Of a DNA stretch of 64,000 nucleotides, positions 27,497 through 36,983 are shown one piece after another; position 1 is the first letter of the stretch, and every line of letters begins with the position of its first letter. Source of the stretch: UBA4782 sp034429195 (lineage in GTDB: Bacteria; Chloroflexota; Anaerolineae; Anaerolineales; Anaerolineaceae); assembly GCA_034429195.1 (NCBI GenBank), contig DAOUGQ010000012.1:120765-184764 (forward strand), read 5' to 3'. The notes under the pieces are model-generated. The model had not been told where the DNA came from, ran no database searches, and saw nothing but the letters and a program-made list of their open reading frames with translations. The position numbers and the translations under genes were made by a program.

Positions 27497-27664
27497 GCAA
27501 GCGAGTGAAAAGCAGAAAATAGGGATCCTGATTACAAATCTGTAGGTGAAAGTTATTTCGAAAACAAGTGACCCTGGATAAGACTATGGTATGATAAGCT
27601 CATCAAGAAATGAACCATTCATATAATACGCAGGATATATTATTCTACTAAGGGAGAAATCATT

Positions 27665-28072
27665 ATGTATCAAAATCAGCAACCCCCAGCATATAATGAA
27701 AAACCAGGACAAATTACCGCAATCGGTATCTTAATGCTTTTCAGTGGTATCACGGATGTTGGGTTATTTTTCGCGTGGTTAATTGGCATCATTACTGGTG
27801 GAATTGCTTCTTTAGGTATCGGATTACTCTGTTTACCTTTAGCGGTTCCTCCATTGGCTTTAGCAGTCTTTGAGTTCATTTTTGGAGCCAAACTTTTCAG
27901 TGAAAAACCTGCATCAGTCAAAGCCTATAAGACAATGGCGATTTTAGAGATCGTCTCTATTCTGTTTGGTAACGTTGTGGGTCTGGTGACAGGTATTCTC
28001 ATTCTGGTGTGGTTAAATGATCCGCGTATAGCTGATTGGTTCAATCGCAATCATCCTGTGGTTATTCAATAA
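27665..28072 (+). CDS. Small tetraspan membrane protein, function unknown
   Basis: This 135-aa protein has a short Pro/Gln-rich N-terminus (YQNQQPPAYNEKPGQ) followed by three or four TM helices, and ends with WLNDPRIADWFNRN. I know similar small proteins only as uncharacterised membrane proteins. GGGAG lies before the ATG. It is followed by a strong terminator at 28087-28115, so it is monocistronic. Confidence 0.7.
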   Translation: MYQNQQPPAYNEKPGQITAIGILMLFSGITDVGLFFAWLIGIITGGIASLGIGLLCLPLAVPPLALAVFEFIFGAKLFSEKPASVKAYKTMAILEIVSILFGNVVGLVTGILILVWLNDPRIADWFNRNHPVVIQ

Positions 28073-28086
28073 GTAAGATAAATCTT

Positions 28087-28115
28087 AAAAAAGGCAGCTT
28101 TAGGGCTGCCTTTTT
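28087..28115 (+). terminator. Intrinsic terminator
   Basis: AAAAAAGGCAGC (28087-28098) pairs with GCTGCCTTTTT (28105-28115) around a 6-nt loop; classical A-stem-T form. Confidence 0.85.
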
Positions 28116-28285
28116 GATATCTGGATCTTTCTTAACATAGACAATGTTTCCTAATCCAATTCAGTACGCGCATTTTATACTTCCTTCCATTGAAACACAG
28201 CCATTGTGAATGAAGGATACAATGCCTGGGTTGCAGTAAAAATCTCAATTTTTAAATAGCGCCTTCGCATAGAAAGGAGATAATC

Positions 28286-28774
28286 ATGACCAACTTAATT
28301 GACCTGGTTCCTTTGTTTGTAGGTTTGGTTTTCCTGGTGATTGGAATAGTATTTTTCTTTAATGCGATCAGAAATAGAAAAAAAGCAGAAGAGAGTCTTT
28401 TATGGCCTACAACAAAAGGGTTGATTTGTGCGGCGACAATGAAGGAACACAGGCATCAAGATTCAAAAGGTCGTCGAACTACCAGTACATATGAACCAGT
28501 TATTGAGTATACCTATACAGTCATGGGACAATCTTATACTGGTAATAAAGTTGCATTAGGTGCGCGAAGTTTCGATTCTAATCAGGCCTACGAAATATTT
28601 AATCGTTTTCCATTGGGTAACCATGTCGATGTACACTATAATCCTCAAAACCCATCTGAAGCAATTCTCGAAACACATTTTCGTGGTCAAGTCACGGCAT
28701 TTATTACAGCAATAGCTTTAGGTGTTATTGGGTTGGCTTTATTGATTGTAAGCATCTTTACCCTGATTTCATAG
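28286..28774 (+). CDS. DUF3592 membrane protein
   Basis: This 162-aa protein has one TM helix near each end (about 8-28 and 132-155), with a beta-rich soluble domain between them. The central VIEYTYTVMGQSYTGNKV and HVDVHYNPQNPSEAILE are the signature of DUF3592. The function is unknown. AAAGGAG lies 7 nt before the ATG. It is monocistronic. Confidence 0.85.
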   Translation: MTNLIDLVPLFVGLVFLVIGIVFFFNAIRNRKKAEESLLWPTTKGLICAATMKEHRHQDSKGRRTTSTYEPVIEYTYTVMGQSYTGNKVALGARSFDSNQAYEIFNRFPLGNHVDVHYNPQNPSEAILETHFRGQVTAFITAIALGVIGLALLIVSIFTLIS

Positions 28775-28891
28775 CATCATTCAATCCTATTCCTAAAAAT
28801 GCACAGGTAGAATTTCTTTGATTAACTGCCTGGTATAAAAACTTCCTCTGACCTGAGACTTTTCAGGCGGGTTATACTTGGTTAAGATCAA

Positions 28892-31800
28892 ATGATTGTT
28901 CACCTGAATGTTCATTCTTACTTTTCTTTGCTTGAAGCGGAACCATCTCCTCAAGAACTTGTTCGAACCGCTGCAGCATTGGGAATGCATGCCATTGCCC
29001 TGACAGATCACTATTCTCTGGCAGGTGTGGTGGAATTTCAACGCGCATGTCTAAAATCAGGTGTTGATCCCGTTTACGGGTTGGAAATTGATCTGGCGCC
29101 GTTATCAAAAGAAGTCGAATTTCCTGGTAGGTTGATCTTGTTGGCGCAGAATGAGCAGGGATGGGCAAACCTTTGTTCGATTAACAGTACCCTTAACTTA
29201 CGTATACCATCTGCTCAACCTGTTACCCTAGATATCCTGGCAAAATTTAACGATGGCGTGATAGCCATCAGTGATGATCAGATGGATCGAACGGGGCGAA
29301 CCCTTCAACAATTGAAGGATATTTTTCCAAATAATCTGTATGTGGCACTTAACAATCCTGATGGCAGGCAAAACATCAAAATGCAGCAGTTGGCTGATCT
29401 GGCAAAGCAGAAGCAATTGCCTATTGTAGCAGTTCAACCCATATTTGCTATAGATGCTGCCAGTGTACACCTGTTGAAAACCCTGGCAGCTATACGTCTT
29501 GGCACAACAATAGACAAAGTACCAGCCAGGGATTTACCTCCTATAGAGAGTATTTTTCTTTCACCAGAACAAATGCAGCAGCGTTATGTCGAACATCCAC
29601 AGGCTTTAGCTGCCACATTGGAGATAGCAGACCGGTGCAAGTTTGATCTACCATTGGGAAAAAGAAATTTTCCTTCTATCCCTTTACCAGAAAACACCAC
29701 TGCGAATCAAATCCTGCGACAAAAAGCGAAAGCAGGAGCGATCAGGCGATATGGGAAGATCAGTCCGGATATTCATGAGCGATTGAATTATGAATTGAAC
29801 ATTATCGGACAATTGCAATTCGAACCGGTTTTCCTTATTGTCGAAGAGATCATCAACTATGCCCGGCAAAAAGGAATACCTACATCTTCTCGTGGTTCGG
29901 CAGCTTCTTCACTGGTCGCATATTGTCTGGGCATCACCAACCCGGACCCCATTCGCCATAACCTATATTTTGAACGATTTCTCAACCCGGCACGCACCTC
30001 TCCTCCTGACATCGATACGGATATCTGTTCCCGTGGGCGTGAGCAGGTGATCCGTCATGTGTTCGAAACTTTTGGTGAAGATCAAACTGCCATGGTGGGA
30101 ACCATCAATCGGTTCAGGCCGCGTTCTGCAATGAGTGACGTCGCTAAGGCACACGGTCTTACTCCAGAGCAGGCACACGCACTCTCGCGCTCTTTACCAC
30201 ATTCATTCTTTTACCGAATTGAGGAGAGCGACGAGAATGAGCCTTCACCTTTCCAAGAGTTGGCCATTGCCAATAAGCAGCCAGAATATCAACGAATATT
30301 CCAGGAGGCAGATGCAGTGCTCAATCTGCCGCGCCATTTTTCCATCCATGCGGGCGGAATTGTAGTAGGGCCGGGTAAACTGGCGGGGATCGTTCCCTTG
30401 CAGCTTTCAGGTTCGCATAACACAATCATCACACAAATGGATATGGAATCGGTGCAGGCATTTGGATTGGTTAAAATAGACCTGTTGGGTATACGAGGTC
30501 TCACCGTGTTGGGAGATGTTGCCACAGCAGTTCATTCATGGCGTAAAAGCGAATATTCTTCTCCTATGCAGGTGCTCGATAATATTCCTCTTGAAGATAC
30601 AGATACTTCTGATTTGATCTACAGTGGTCATACGATTGGCTGTTTTCAAATCGAGAGCCCCGGGATGCGTTCCACATTGCGAGAGATCAATGCCCGCAAG
30701 GTGGATGATATCATGGTGGCATTAGCATTATATAAACCCGGACCGTTGAGAGGTGGATTGCGGGATAACTTCGTCAGAAGAGTAAAGAAATTGGAACGCG
30801 TTGAACATCTCCATCCTGCGGTGATACCTATCCTGGATGAGACGCAGGGAATCATTCTATATCAGGAACAGGTTTTACGCCTTGCGCACGAATTGGCTGG
30901 GCTTTCTCTAGCAGATGCTGACCTTCTACGGCGTGCTATCAGTCATTTTGGTACGACTTTCGAACTGGAAGGTATTCGGCAGCGCTTTATCCATGCAGTG
31001 CATGAGGGCAGACAAATCCCCCTGGAGATATGTGAGCAATTGTGGAGTCTAATGGCTGCTTTTGCAGGGTATGGGCTGCCAAAAGCTCATGCAGCTTCAT
31101 ATGCTATCACCTCATGGAAATCAGCCTGGTTGAAGACACATTTCCCTGCTGAATTTATGGCAGCCGTACTTGCAAACTGGGGCGGGTACTATAGTCAACG
31201 CGTGTACATAAATGAAGTACGCCGAATGGGATTGAAAATTAAGCCACCCCATATTAACCATTCAAAAAAGCAGTTCAGTGTGACTTACCCATCAGGAGAG
31301 CCTGTTCTCTACATGGGACTCGATCAGGTACGCGACCTGACGCAGCGTACTCAGAACAAGATATTTCATGAGCGGCCTTTCACCAGCCTGGAAGATTTCC
31401 TGGTAAGAGTAGATCCACGACCACAGGAAGCAGCGAACCTGGTTTGTGCTGGCGCGCTGGAAGGGTTTGGGTCAGCACCCACCATGCTCAAACGCATCAC
31501 TGGGGGAAAGTGGTTGAACAGTCAACCCGGTTTATTTTCGATAGGGGAGTTCGAAGAGCCTGATTGGTCGAAGGAGCAGTGGATGGAAGCTCAAGAAAAA
31601 GTCCTTGGTATCAGTCTGGCAGCTCATCCACTTGAATTGGTGGCTGAAAAGATTGCAAAAATGGGAGCCATCAGTGCTGTAGAAGCAGCAGGAGAGATAG
31701 GGAAAAAGGTAACTATTGCTGGTATCCGTCAAAGCTCACATCGTGTAAGAACAGCCAAAGGTGAAACGATGCTTTTCCTTACCCTGGAAGATATGGAGGG

Positions 31801-31954
31801 AACTATAGATGTAATGATCCTGCCAGATATGTACCAGCGGGTGAAGAATATCGTGTATGATCGGGCTCCCTTTCTCATAACTGGATTGATAGAGTTGGAT
31901 GAAACGCGAGGGGAACCGATGATGAGAGCGGAAAACTTGCGCATAGTGCGATGA
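28892..31954 (+). CDS. dnaE2: DNA polymerase III alpha subunit, DnaE2/ImuC-like
   Basis: This 1020-aa C-family DNA polymerase is shorter than replicative DnaE (about 1160). It has an N-terminal PHP domain, palm with catalytic aspartates D373 and D375 (PPDIDTD) and D530 (KIDLLGIRGL), an HhH region and a C-terminal OB fold ending near residue 1018. The N-terminal SPQELV and the GTINRFRPRSAM segment resemble error-prone DnaE2/ImuC rather than DnaE1. In the PHP motif HLNVHS a metal His is Asn, so proofreading by PHP is doubtful. No imuA, imuB or lexA lies nearby; the next gene is a methyltransferase 34 bp downstream. The start lacks a clear ribosome site. Confidence 0.85.
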   Translation: MIVHLNVHSYFSLLEAEPSPQELVRTAAALGMHAIALTDHYSLAGVVEFQRACLKSGVDPVYGLEIDLAPLSKEVEFPGRLILLAQNEQGWANLCSINSTLNLRIPSAQPVTLDILAKFNDGVIAISDDQMDRTGRTLQQLKDIFPNNLYVALNNPDGRQNIKMQQLADLAKQKQLPIVAVQPIFAIDAASVHLLKTLAAIRLGTTIDKVPARDLPPIESIFLSPEQMQQRYVEHPQALAATLEIADRCKFDLPLGKRNFPSIPLPENTTANQILRQKAKAGAIRRYGKISPDIHERLNYELNIIGQLQFEPVFLIVEEIINYARQKGIPTSSRGSAASSLVAYCLGITNPDPIRHNLYFERFLNPARTSPPDIDTDICSRGREQVIRHVFETFGEDQTAMVGTINRFRPRSAMSDVAKAHGLTPEQAHALSRSLPHSFFYRIEESDENEPSPFQELAIANKQPEYQRIFQEADAVLNLPRHFSIHAGGIVVGPGKLAGIVPLQLSGSHNTIITQMDMESVQAFGLVKIDLLGIRGLTVLGDVATAVHSWRKSEYSSPMQVLDNIPLEDTDTSDLIYSGHTIGCFQIESPGMRSTLREINARKVDDIMVALALYKPGPLRGGLRDNFVRRVKKLERVEHLHPAVIPILDETQGIILYQEQVLRLAHELAGLSLADADLLRRAISHFGTTFELEGIRQRFIHAVHEGRQIPLEICEQLWSLMAAFAGYGLPKAHAASYAITSWKSAWLKTHFPAEFMAAVLANWGGYYSQRVYINEVRRMGLKIKPPHINHSKKQFSVTYPSGEPVLYMGLDQVRDLTQRTQNKIFHERPFTSLEDFLVRVDPRPQEAANLVCAGALEGFGSAPTMLKRITGGKWLNSQPGLFSIGEFEEPDWSKEQWMEAQEKVLGISLAAHPLELVAEKIAKMGAISAVEAAGEIGKKVTIAGIRQSSHRVRTAKGETMLFLTLEDMEGTIDVMILPDMYQRVKNIVYDRAPFLITGLIELDETRGEPMMRAENLRIVR

Positions 31955-31988
31955 TCCATCCAATTCATTTGATTTATAGGAGAACAAA

Positions 31989-32627
31989 ATGAAAACATTT
32001 GTGAACGTTATTTTGTGGATCTTTGGCTTCCTTCTTGTTTTCCAGGTGCTGATACGCATCTTTCGAAAAACCATCCATTTCCCTGCACCAGCATTCATAG
32101 GTAAATTTCTGGATAGTAAATGGCGGAGAACCGTGCAACCTCCGCAACAGATCATCCAACGATCAGGTTTTCAACCCGGGATGAAAGTGTTGGAAGTGGG
32201 TTGCGGAAGCGGATGCTATACCACATTTGTTGCCCGGGCAGTTGGAATGGATGGCGAGGTTTATGCCCTCGATATTCAACCCGAAATGTTGGAACAGTTG
32301 CGGAAAAAGCTATCCCGCCCTGAGTTTTCCGATATTCAGAATGTCCATCTGATAGAGCATAGTGCTTATGATCTGCCGTTTGAGGATGAATCATTTGACA
32401 TTGTCTATTTCATTACGGTATTGCAGGAAATTCCTGATGCGATCCAGGCATTAAGAGAAGCAAGGCGAGTTTTGAAACAGGCCGGTATCGTAACGGTCAC
32501 AGAATTGTTGCCAGACCCTGATTACGTGCCGGCATCTATCACTGCCCGGATGGGTGAAAGAGCTGGATTAACTTTTGATCAATCTCTAGGAAATTTGTGG
32601 ACATACACTGTGCGATTAAAAAAATAA
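31989..32627 (+). CDS. Class I SAM-dependent methyltransferase
   Basis: This 212-aa methyltransferase has an N-terminal TM-like segment (about 4-20). The SAM-binding motif I is VLEVGCGSG (around 65-73), and later motifs are YALDIQPEML and DLPFEDESFDIVYF. The class is UbiE/type-11. AGGAG is 6 nt upstream of the ATG. It follows the polymerase by 34 bp and may be cotranscribed, although a functional link is not evident. The methyl acceptor is unknown. Confidence 0.9.
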   Translation: MKTFVNVILWIFGFLLVFQVLIRIFRKTIHFPAPAFIGKFLDSKWRRTVQPPQQIIQRSGFQPGMKVLEVGCGSGCYTTFVARAVGMDGEVYALDIQPEMLEQLRKKLSRPEFSDIQNVHLIEHSAYDLPFEDESFDIVYFITVLQEIPDAIQALREARRVLKQAGIVTVTELLPDPDYVPASITARMGERAGLTFDQSLGNLWTYTVRLKK

Positions 32628-32701
32628 AACTTCAGTAGAGAAACATTGCTTCTTTGCATTTTCCAGTAAAATAGTAGTATCCCTGAAAAAAAGAGAATAT
32701 T

Positions 32702-33988
32702 ATGCAGATACCACTGAAACCCCGAATTTCACTGCGCTCCTGGATCGTTATGGCAGCCCTGGCATTGACTGGTCAGATCGCCTGGGCGGTTGAAAATTCC
32801 TGGTTCAATACTTTTGTTTACGACACCATCACTCCCGATCCGCGCCCTGTAGCCTGGATGGTGGCAGCCAGTGCTATCACTGCCACTTTAACAACACTCA
32901 TCATGGGGACTTTAAGCGATCGCACACATTCCAGGTGGGGAAGGCGGCGACCATTTATTCTTCTTGGCTATATATTATGGGGCTTATCCACCATTTTATT
33001 CCCAACGGTTGCTTATATCAAAGTTAGCAGCGTGGCGGTTGTGATGGTGGTGGTGATGGATTCGGTCATGACCTTTTTTGGTTCAACCGCCAATGATGCA
33101 GCATTCAATGCCTGGACTGCAGATATTGCCAGTACTGAAATGCGTGGAAAAGTTGAAGGCGTTTTGAACATGTGCGTCTTTCTCGCAGAAATTGTAGCAA
33201 TGGTGGCAGCCGGTATGTTGATCGATTCCGTAGGTTATTTCACCTTTTTCTACACATTAGGTGGAATTGTGATGGTTGTGGGACTCATTGCTGGTAGTTT
33301 CTTACAAGATGCCCCTATGATTTTCAAGGAAGAAGAACCACGCCCGACTTTCTGGGAAGAGTTCAAACAATTATTTCGCTGGCAGACTTTACGAGAAAAC
33401 AAAAACCTTTTCATCCTATTGATATTTATTATGATCAGTAGTATCGGTATGAATGTATCTTTCCCCTATATGATTGTCTACCTTGAAAATTATGTAGGGA
33501 TCACAAAATCAGAGTTCAGCATTATTGGTGGTGCTGTGATGGTAGGCAGTGCAATTTTGGCGATTCCCTTTGGCATGTTGGCTGATCGTTGGAATAAACG
33601 CCTGATGATCGGTGCTGCTACCATTATCAGCGGTATTGGTGGTATTCTCCTTTCATTGATGACTACCATACCCGCCCTGGCGATCTCTGGATTGTTGTGG
33701 CAGGCGTTTGCCCTGGCAGGCAGTATTGCTTCGGTGGCCTGGTTGAAAGACCTGCTGCCCGAACAAAACCGGGGAAAATTTCTGGGTATCCGGATGATCT
33801 TTTGGATTGCGATTCCAATGGTATTGGGTCCATGGATTGGTTCGACCTTGATCCAGAACTTTGGCATACCCACTTTTACAAACGGAGAAGCCGGTTTTAT
33901 TCCGGTGCCGATCATCTTCCAGGTGGGGTCAGCGATCGCCATGCTTTCCATTATTCCATTATTTTTTATGCGCACCAAAGAAAAATAA
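32702..33988 (+). CDS. MFS sugar/cation symporter-like transporter
   Basis: This 428-aa protein has about 12 TM helices and the MFS loop motif SDRTHSRWGRRRP between TM2 and TM3, as in GPH/SLC45-like glycoside symporters. It is the first gene of a four-gene operon with GH127, DUF2804 and GH2 proteins, and ends 14 bp before the GH127 start. The likely cargo is the oligosaccharide or monosaccharide handled by those enzymes. There is no strong ribosome site before the ATG. Confidence 0.88.
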   Translation: MQIPLKPRISLRSWIVMAALALTGQIAWAVENSWFNTFVYDTITPDPRPVAWMVAASAITATLTTLIMGTLSDRTHSRWGRRRPFILLGYILWGLSTILFPTVAYIKVSSVAVVMVVVMDSVMTFFGSTANDAAFNAWTADIASTEMRGKVEGVLNMCVFLAEIVAMVAAGMLIDSVGYFTFFYTLGGIVMVVGLIAGSFLQDAPMIFKEEEPRPTFWEEFKQLFRWQTLRENKNLFILLIFIMISSIGMNVSFPYMIVYLENYVGITKSEFSIIGGAVMVGSAILAIPFGMLADRWNKRLMIGAATIISGIGGILLSLMTTIPALAISGLLWQAFALAGSIASVAWLKDLLPEQNRGKFLGIRMIFWIAIPMVLGPWIGSTLIQNFGIPTFTNGEAGFIPVPIIFQVGSAIAMLSIIPLFFMRTKEK

Positions 33989-34002
33989 GCTGGACAGGTT
34001 AC

Positions 34003-35964
34003 ATGCAGATCACAATTCAACCTGGTTATTGGTACGAACGTATCCGGATCAATGCAGAACAATCCATCTTTCATCAATGGAAGATGTTGGAAGAAACTGG
34101 ATGTATCCAGAACTTTCGCATAGCAGCAGGTGAAGAGGAAGGCTTCAGAGAAGGATGGTTTTTCTCTGATTCTGACGCGTATAAGTGGGTTGATGCTGCG
34201 GCACGCATCATAGGACAACATACTGATCAAAAATTAGCTGACCTGATGGAAAGTTTTATAGCCCTTATTGGGCGGGTTCAACAAAGCGATGGTTACATTT
34301 TTACCTACAACCAGATCCATTTTCCTGGTTCAAAATGGCAGAATTTGCAGATTGAGCATGAGCTTTACTGCCATGGTCATTTGATCGAAGCTGGGGTTTC
34401 GCATTATCGGGCAACTGGGAATGCATGTTTGCTGACTATTGCCCAAAAAGCTGCAGATTGTGTGGTTAGAGATTTTGCTGGCAAGGGTGCGCGCCATACA
34501 CCCGGGCATGAAGAAATCGAGATTGCACTACTGCGTCTTTACGAGGTTACCAATCATCGTCCTTACCTGAAGATGGCTGAGCAATTCATCAATCAACGCG
34601 GAAAAACTTTCCTTTTTGGATTGAGTCTTTTAATGCAATCTGGAAATTCAAAAAAACGTCTGAATGAAGTGAAGGTGAACCGTCAGAATTATCTAAAAGA
34701 ACATCCGGGTTATCATTCTTACGCCTTACCTGCTGGAAATGCGGCAAAAAAGCCAAAAAATATTCACCTTCGCTGGGCATGGAACACCTTAAGCGGAAAG
34801 TTCTTTCAACAGCAAAAGCCCGTACGATCACAAATAGTGCCTGAGGGTCATTCAGTAAGATATTGCTACCTGGCTACCGCCAGTGCCATGCTGGACAGGT
34901 TGCAGCAAACGCAACAATTTCTCCCTGCCCTAAAAACCGCCTGGGAGAGAATGATCACCCGGCGTTTGTATCTGACAGGCGGTTTGGGATCATTGCCTGT
35001 CATCGAAGGTTTTGGCAGAGATTATGAGCTGGATCCTGAATTTGCCTATGCAGAAACATGTGCTGCAATTGGCAGTTTCCTCTGGAATTGGGAAATGGCT
35101 CAATTGACAGGGGATGCTTGCTATAGTGATTTGATGGAATGGCAATTGCATAATGCCATTTCCGTAGGGATGGGATTGGATGGAAAAACCTTCCTTTATA
35201 ACAATCCACTGGCATGTCATGGCAGCATTACCCGCAAAACATGGTATGAAGTACCCTGCTGCCCATCCAATCTTTCGCGTCTGTTAGCAGACCTGGAAAA
35301 GTACATTTTCTCCAGTCAGGCTGATACCGTTTGGGTGCATCAATACATCAACAGCACCTATCATGATGGAGAATTAATGCTGGAAATGCGATCGGGTCTT
35401 CCCTGGGAAGGTGATATTAGCATAAAAGTATTGCAGGCGCCTGATCACGAACAGGTTTTCCATCTTCGTGTTCCATCATGGAGCAAGGAGACGAAGGTCA
35501 GAGTGAATGGGGAGGATATTCCACTCTCTCCTATGAAGGAAATTAATGAACCTACTGCCTGTGGGGTTGATCCTCGACTGTCGCATTGGCAAACCATTCA
35601 CCGAAAATGGAAACCAGGTGACCAGATAGAGATGGATTTGGATATGTCTCCAGTAGTACGCTTTGCTCACCCGAAGGTCAAGCCTCATCGCAACCAGGCA
35701 GCCCTCACACGCGGACCACTGGTTTACTGCCTGGAGAGTGTGGATAACCCGAATGTGGATATTTTCACAGCTGCAGGATGTGTTGAAGCCATTACACAAA
35801 AATACTGCCCGGATGTTTTAGGTGGTATCCAAATGATCCAGATGGAAACAACGGATGAAAGGAAACTAAATCTAATCCCCTATTTTCTATGGGGTAACAG
35901 GGGAAAATCTACCATGACAGTCTGGTTCAATCATTCCAAGGAGGCATTATGCAAACCGAACTAA
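34003..35964 (+). CDS. GH127 family beta-L-arabinofuranosidase-like glycosidase
   Basis: This 653-aa glycosidase has no signal peptide, so it acts on imported substrates. All five residues known from HypBA1 of Bifidobacterium align by spacing: acid/base Glu325, zinc ligands Glu341, Cys343, Cys409 and Cys410, with Cys409 as nucleophile (motifs AETC and EVPCCPSN). The (alpha/alpha)6 barrel is followed by beta-sandwich domains. The ATG at 34003 is chosen because the longer frame from 33697 lies inside the MFS gene. It overlaps the DUF2804 gene by 16 nt. Beta-L-arabinofuranosides are the known GH127 substrate; others are possible. Confidence 0.92.
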   Translation: MQITIQPGYWYERIRINAEQSIFHQWKMLEETGCIQNFRIAAGEEEGFREGWFFSDSDAYKWVDAAARIIGQHTDQKLADLMESFIALIGRVQQSDGYIFTYNQIHFPGSKWQNLQIEHELYCHGHLIEAGVSHYRATGNACLLTIAQKAADCVVRDFAGKGARHTPGHEEIEIALLRLYEVTNHRPYLKMAEQFINQRGKTFLFGLSLLMQSGNSKKRLNEVKVNRQNYLKEHPGYHSYALPAGNAAKKPKNIHLRWAWNTLSGKFFQQQKPVRSQIVPEGHSVRYCYLATASAMLDRLQQTQQFLPALKTAWERMITRRLYLTGGLGSLPVIEGFGRDYELDPEFAYAETCAAIGSFLWNWEMAQLTGDACYSDLMEWQLHNAISVGMGLDGKTFLYNNPLACHGSITRKTWYEVPCCPSNLSRLLADLEKYIFSSQADTVWVHQYINSTYHDGELMLEMRSGLPWEGDISIKVLQAPDHEQVFHLRVPSWSKETKVRVNGEDIPLSPMKEINEPTACGVDPRLSHWQTIHRKWKPGDQIEMDLDMSPVVRFAHPKVKPHRNQAALTRGPLVYCLESVDNPNVDIFTAAGCVEAITQKYCPDVLGGIQMIQMETTDERKLNLIPYFLWGNRGKSTMTVWFNHSKEALCKPN

Positions 35965-36983
35965 CCCAATCAGGAAAACTACTTAACCACGATGGCAGTC
36001 TGGCACAGGTGGGGTGGGCGCGTCAGCCACTATTGGATTGTAACCTGGAAGAAGCGAAATTCTATTCTTTGCGTTTTCTGCAGCGGTATCGCATCAAACG
36101 CTGGGATTACTATGCCATCTTCACCCCTCAGTATTTCTTCTCGGCAACCGTGGCTGATATTGGTTATGCTGGAAATATTTTCCTGTATGCTATGAACCTG
36201 CAAACCAAAGAACTTCATGAAGAGGGGCTGGTTGTCCCTTCAAGCAGAAACATCGTTTTGCCCCGCAACAGCGATGAAGGGGGAACCCATTTCGAGAATG
36301 AAAAAGTTAAAATGGATTTTTCATTAGCCGATGGAAAACGGCATGTATCTGCCAGCTGGAAAGGTTTTCACAATGGACGGGGGATAGAAGCTGAGATTGA
36401 CCTGATTTGCCCGCCAGGATATGAATCAATGAATATTGTCATTCCTATTGGCAAACGACGGTTTTATTACAATCGAAAGATCAACTGCATGCCAGCCAGT
36501 GGCACTTTACGGTATGGAGATGCGCAGGAAACACTTGATCCTGCTACTTCTATTGGTTCGCTGGATTGGGGGCGTGGTGTGTGGGAATACTCTTCCTACT
36601 GGAACTGGGCATCCGCTTCTGGCTTCCTGCCAGATAAGCGTACAGTAGGTCTTAACCTGGGATGTGGGTTTGGTGACCTTTCTAAAGCTGGAGAGAATGC
36701 ATTGATCCTGAATAATCGCATCCATAAACTGGGTGCTGTGCCATTTGATTACACCTCTGGCGATTACATGAAACCCTGGAAGTTTAAAGACGAAGAAGGC
36801 AGATTGGATGTGACTCTCACCCCGTTCAAGGAGAGGATCGCAACAACAAAAGCGGTGGTGATTGATAGCGAGGTGCATCAAATGTTTGGGTTCTATAATG
36901 GTAAAGCCATTGCTGATGATGGCGAAGAAATAATTATCAAGGATCTGATTGGATTTGCAGAAGAGCATCATGCCCGCTGGTAA
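35949..36983 (+). CDS. DUF2804 family protein in glycoside operon
   Basis: This 344-aa beta-rich protein matches the DUF2804 family (YYAIFTPQYFFSATVADIGYAG, GSLDWGRGVWEYSSYWNWAS, GLNLGCGF). No catalytic function is established for this family to my knowledge. AAGGAGG before the ATG sits inside the end of the GH127 gene, and its last codons overlap the GH2 gene by 14 nt, so the three are translationally coupled. There is no signal peptide. The context suggests a sugar-related role, possibly a cryptic enzyme or a lectin-like binding protein. Confidence 0.85.
   Translation: MQTELTQSGKLLNHDGSLAQVGWARQPLLDCNLEEAKFYSLRFLQRYRIKRWDYYAIFTPQYFFSATVADIGYAGNIFLYAMNLQTKELHEEGLVVPSSRNIVLPRNSDEGGTHFENEKVKMDFSLADGKRHVSASWKGFHNGRGIEAEIDLICPPGYESMNIVIPIGKRRFYYNRKINCMPASGTLRYGDAQETLDPATSIGSLDWGRGVWEYSSYWNWASASGFLPDKRTVGLNLGCGFGDLSKAGENALILNNRIHKLGAVPFDYTSGDYMKPWKFKDEEGRLDVTLTPFKERIATTKAVVIDSEVHQMFGFYNGKAIADDGEEIIIKDLIGFAEEHHARW

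Noticed and set aside
33697..34002. Upstream extension of the GH127 frame
   Set aside because: It lies wholly within the MFS transporter gene in another frame; ATG 34003 fits the family start.
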